A stretch of DNA of 64,000 nucleotides, from contig CALZFC010000033.1 of the NCBI GenBank assembly GCA_945643635.1, positions 3,600,001 to 3,664,000 on the forward strand, written 5' to 3'. The notes beneath the pieces are model-generated. The model was given only the letters and a program-made list of their open reading frames with translations, was not told where the DNA came from and did no database searches. The stretch's first letter is position 1. Every line of letters starts with the position of its first letter. A program made the translations under genes and the position numbers. The stretch is from Allodiplogaster sudhausi (lineage: Eukaryota > Nematoda > Chromadorea > Rhabditida > Diplogasteridae). This document shows positions 60,965 through 64,000 of this stretch, in pieces.

Positions 60965-62762
60965 AAGAGAGATAAAGAAAGACAAGGAGAGAGCAAGAAA
61001 GAGAAAAAGAACAGTAAAAGAAAGAGAGATAGAAGATAAGGAACGGGTAAAGAATTTTTCCTTAGTTATGTTTAACCTGATAATTTAATTTAAAATGAAG
61101 AATAATAAAATATAAACACATGGCAGCGGGACGCGCCGACGTTCAAGGCACGCGTCGGCTGCAACCAATGCGAGGACTGCAGGACGCCCGACTGCCAGAT
61201 ATGCCTCGTCTGTCTCGACAAGAGGTAAAGGGGGCGGTCGGCGTATAAGTACGTGCAGTTTGAAATGAAAAGGATGTTCTCGAGAGATCGAATCCGGGCC
61301 CCAGGCATCGGCCAATGTAGATAATTCCCGGCCCTGTGCACGGAGCCGACCTAACGGGTGCATCTTTTCCTTTTCAAACTGAAAAAAATAAAACGAGTTG
61401 GGATGATAACATTAGCGTGCATTACATTATAACACATGGATACATTCGATTAGAATTAGGCGGTTAATTAATGGAAAGGAAGAAAGAAAAAATAATATTA
61501 ATTAAGCATGCCTCGTAGATTCTTCGAGAACCGCTACATGACGGGCGCGATGTGCGCGAAGAAGCGATGCAACAACGCCACGAGCATCGAGTTGCCGGCC
61601 GCCGCCGCCGCTGCAGCCGCCGCCAACGGCAGCATCCACGACTTCCACCAGAGACAAGTAACTCTTCTTTCTTCATCTAGTTCATTCTTCACTTTATACT
61701 CAACTACATATGTACATACGAAATATGAAAATTATTGGTAAATATTATGTTAAAGTTCGTTTATACAAAGATCTTCAAGACTAATTATATACATATTTGT
61801 GTATTTTTTTAATGGTAAATTAAATGTTGAAGGCCCAGAAGCGGGCGTACGAGTCGGCGGCAGCCGCGGCAGCCGCGCACATGGACGCGTTCCAGATGAA
61901 GAGGCGCATGGAGATGGGCGCCTTCATGCAACATCAACATCAACAACAGCAGCAGCAACAACAGCCGCCTTCGCTGCTCCCCGCCCATCTCCTGCCTCCT
62001 CACCCGCACCCGCCGCCACCCCATCAACTTGCAGGCAATCTGCTGCCACCCCATCTGGCAAGCGGCTTCTTCTCCCTTTCTCTACATTCAGCTGTCTCTC
62101 ATATAATTACATACTTCTAGACAAATTGTTTCTTCTTTTTGAATAGTCTACATTCATCTTACTATACATCTCAATGAAGAAGAAGAAAAAAACGAGACTG
62201 AACCGTAATCTGTTTGAATTTTCCTGACCATTCTAGTCGCGTCTCTCTGAATTACACGCTCCCTCGTATTCGTTCATGCAGAAAGGCGCGAATTCAAGAT
62301 TGATGTTTTTGGCCGCTTTAAGCATGCTGGCTGGATGCAAATGACTTCACTCTCCGCTCTCCCTCCCACTTCCTCTTCTTCGATGGCTCCGAATGGCGAG
62401 GGTGCCAGCCTCTTCCTGCCGCCGACCTCGGCCGCCGCGGCCAACAACTCCTCGGCCGATCGGCTCTCGTCGCCGCTCTGCGAAAAGTTCGGCTTTCCAT
62501 TAATATATAAAAATGCAAATCCTATAGCTATTTTTCTGGAAGGTTTTTATTTTCGTTTTATTTCTACTTTGAACGATAGTATTCGAAAGGCTAATGTTAT
62601 AAAACATTAAAAATGTCAATTATTCTCATTTCTAAAAAAATATATCAGCTTAATTACATACCTCTTCCTCCTCACTGTTCTCTCTCCCCTTTATCTTTCT
62701 CTCACTCTTTCACTCTAAAGCTGGTCTAACTTTCTTCTTTCTATCTCCTCTCCCGCTCTTCC

Positions 62763-62801
<39 letters not shown>

Positions 62802-63554
62802 GCGACGAGTCCTCAAACGACACGTCTCACTCTCCGTTCTCCTCGCCTGGCCTCGGTTGCGGTCGTTCGGATGCGTCGTCGACTCCGCTTCCTCCCTTGA
62901 ATGGCACTCGTCTGATGATTGACCCGCGTCTTCTCGGGCCGGCCGGCCTCTTCCAGCAACAGCAGCAGTTCTTCGGTTATTCCTTCGAATAATTATCAAA
63001 GAAGAAATAAATGTTGAGTACTAGGATTTAAAGTGCGCGAAACTCAATGGTTATTTTTTTAAAGTTCTGCTCTCTGGTCCTTCGGTAGACAGAAAAGCGC
63101 GAGATAAAGTATGTTTGTCCTTTTGAAGGCGACGCAGCAAGCCGGCCAATGCTGGAGCAGCAGCAGCAACATCAGCAACTCCTCCTGCAACAACCGCATC
63201 AGACGCGTCCGCCGCCACCGCCGAACACGACGGCCATGCCGCTGCTCGGAGGATGCGGAGGACACGACGACGAGGGCATCGCGCTGTCCGCGTCGCCACT
63301 CCATCTCGATCTGTACACCAAGGTGGGGAAGGAGAGAGAGAGAGAAATAGGGGAAGGAAGAGCGGTCGAGGAAGAGAGAGTGATAGTATGTAGAGAAAGA
63401 GAGCGAGAGAGAAAGAGAGCGAGATAAGTTGAAAAAAAGCGTTCTCCAGGGCGGCTGCTACACGGACGAGCTTCTGACGCCGAATGGCGACTCCTTCGTG
63501 CCGCCAAGCTACGCTCCCGACATGAAGAATGCGGTCGTTCTCCAGCCACTCTAG
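58492..63554 (+). CDS. Double CXXC zinc-finger protein with polyQ/polyA tracts (5' end open)
   Basis: Eleven exons, about 540 residues from the first ATG at 58530; upstream exons are possible since the first exon begins at an acceptor. Part 1 is Gln/Pro/His-rich (LEQQQQQQQQ near 58570). CXXC 1 is split over exons at 60660 and 60823: CGVCRGC, CGACTYC, then QFGGPGVKKQSCIERRC, the pattern of CpG-binding CXXC domains (DNMT1/KDM2/CFP1 type). CXXC 2 (about 61150-61580) has CNQCEDC, CQICLVC and a final CAKKRC, but RFFENRYMTG stands where KFGG should be. Alanine runs (61605, 61858), a second Gln run (61935), Pro/His runs and a Ser/Pro/Gln-rich tail follow. Exon 7 joins exon 8 in frame only if it ends CAG|GCAATC, a GC-AG intron. 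Stop at 63552-63554. Probably a nuclear DNA-binding regulator; I do not recognise a named orthologue. The neighbouring CT/GA tracts extend into its introns. Confidence 0.85.
60920..61035. repeat. GA tract inside a CXXC-gene intron
   Basis: About 45 bp of pure GA followed by GA-rich degenerate sequence directly after the donor of the exon ending ENRLQ. Similar GA/CT tracts lie in other introns of this gene (58870-59010, 59900-60020, 60320-60400 and 62760-62803). Confidence 0.9.
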
Positions 63555-64000
63555 AGACCCCGGACTTTAGGGGCTCGTTAGGGTACCTTTAATTGAGGGG
63601 TACCCTCTCCTAATCTACCCCCCCCCCTTTACTTTACTTCCCTCCCTCTCCAAGGTCACCATCACCCTTCCTCGTCCAGTACTTTTCATCCACTACAAAA
63701 AGAGCTTTCCGATTGGTCTTAAACAGAACAAAGGACATCCAAATGCTGTGAACATAGTGCCGGACAGACGCAACAACACAGGTAGGTCATAACTGATGGT
63801 CCTAACCGGAAGGCTCCTTTTCTTTTGTAGCATAATCTCTTAGAATGAATTTCTATTTATTGCTACGGAAAATGTATATTTCGAGAGCCAAGAGAATATG
63901 AGATATTTGTATGTACTTTATGCATGAAATATATCTAACCGGACAAAATTTAGCGCTAAATTTATAGCTTTTCAAAAAGTAAAAATTCACATCCCTTGAG
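63555..64000. other. 3' flank of the CXXC gene
   Basis: Presumed 3' UTR and downstream DNA. It holds a hairpin AGGGTACC (63580-63587) / GGTACCCT (63599-63606), then a poly-C run near 63620. No further gene seen. Confidence 0.5.

Noticed and set aside
1..64000. CRISPR arrays or prokaryotic operons
   Set aside because: Spliceosomal introns throughout; no regular spacer-repeat arrays. The periodic repeats are microsatellites.

Overview
The window is nuclear DNA from an intron-rich eukaryote, most probably a nematode. Genes are split by short introns that mostly end in TTTCAG or a close variant. Seven of the eight host genes with a recognisable start have an AG acceptor, usually after pyrimidines, 0-10 nt before the ATG, as expected for spliced-leader trans-splicing. 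Two neighbouring pairs (DAGL/PPM1G and RPN3/MRPL32) match, from memory, pairs that are close together on C. elegans chromosome III. I cannot name the species.

Layout: (1) 1148-6203, minus strand: an sn-1-type diacylglycerol lipase with an intact Ser-Asp-His triad. (2) 6617-14325: a 7.7 kb DNA transposon with 123-bp terminal inverted repeats differing at one position and a perfect 9-bp target duplication. It sits between the divergent DAGL and PPM1G genes and carries remnants of several multi-exon genes, including a transposase-like one and a run of tandemly duplicated exons. (3) 15056-18782, plus strand: the acidic-insert PP2C phosphatase PPM1G. (4) 19381-25685, minus strand: WDR55, then a short ZNHIT2-like HIT zinc-finger gene, then mitochondrial ribosomal protein L21, about 200 bp apart, a good operon candidate. 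(5) 25925-26400: a 0.5 kb palindromic foldback element. (6) 26710-34797, minus strand: TIMELESS. (7) 35110-38853, plus strand: 26S proteasome subunit RPN3/PSMD3, divergent from TIMELESS across 312 bp. (8) 39360-40777, plus strand: mitochondrial ribosomal protein L32. (9) 40778-58491: about 17.7 kb without a gene I can support, crowded with CT/GA microsatellite blocks and containing an inverted pair of roughly 700-bp elements, each with two tRNA-derived (Pol III box A/box B) heads. (10) 58492-63554, plus strand: a glutamine-, alanine- and proline-rich protein with two CXXC zinc fingers, the second lacking the usual KFGG loop.

The host genes are mostly housekeeping: proteasome lid, mitochondrial large-subunit proteins, ribosome or snoRNP-related factors (WDR55, ZNHIT2), replication-fork protection (TIMELESS) and a nuclear phosphatase. 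Mitochondrial ribosomal protein genes come last in both same-strand clusters. The least ordinary parts are the transposon, the inverted tRNA-headed elements, the palindrome between TIMELESS and WDR55, the double-CXXC gene with its GA/CT-rich flank, and at least two GC-AG introns. Exon boundaries were worked out by eye from splice signals and family similarity, so individual junctions may be wrong by a few bases.
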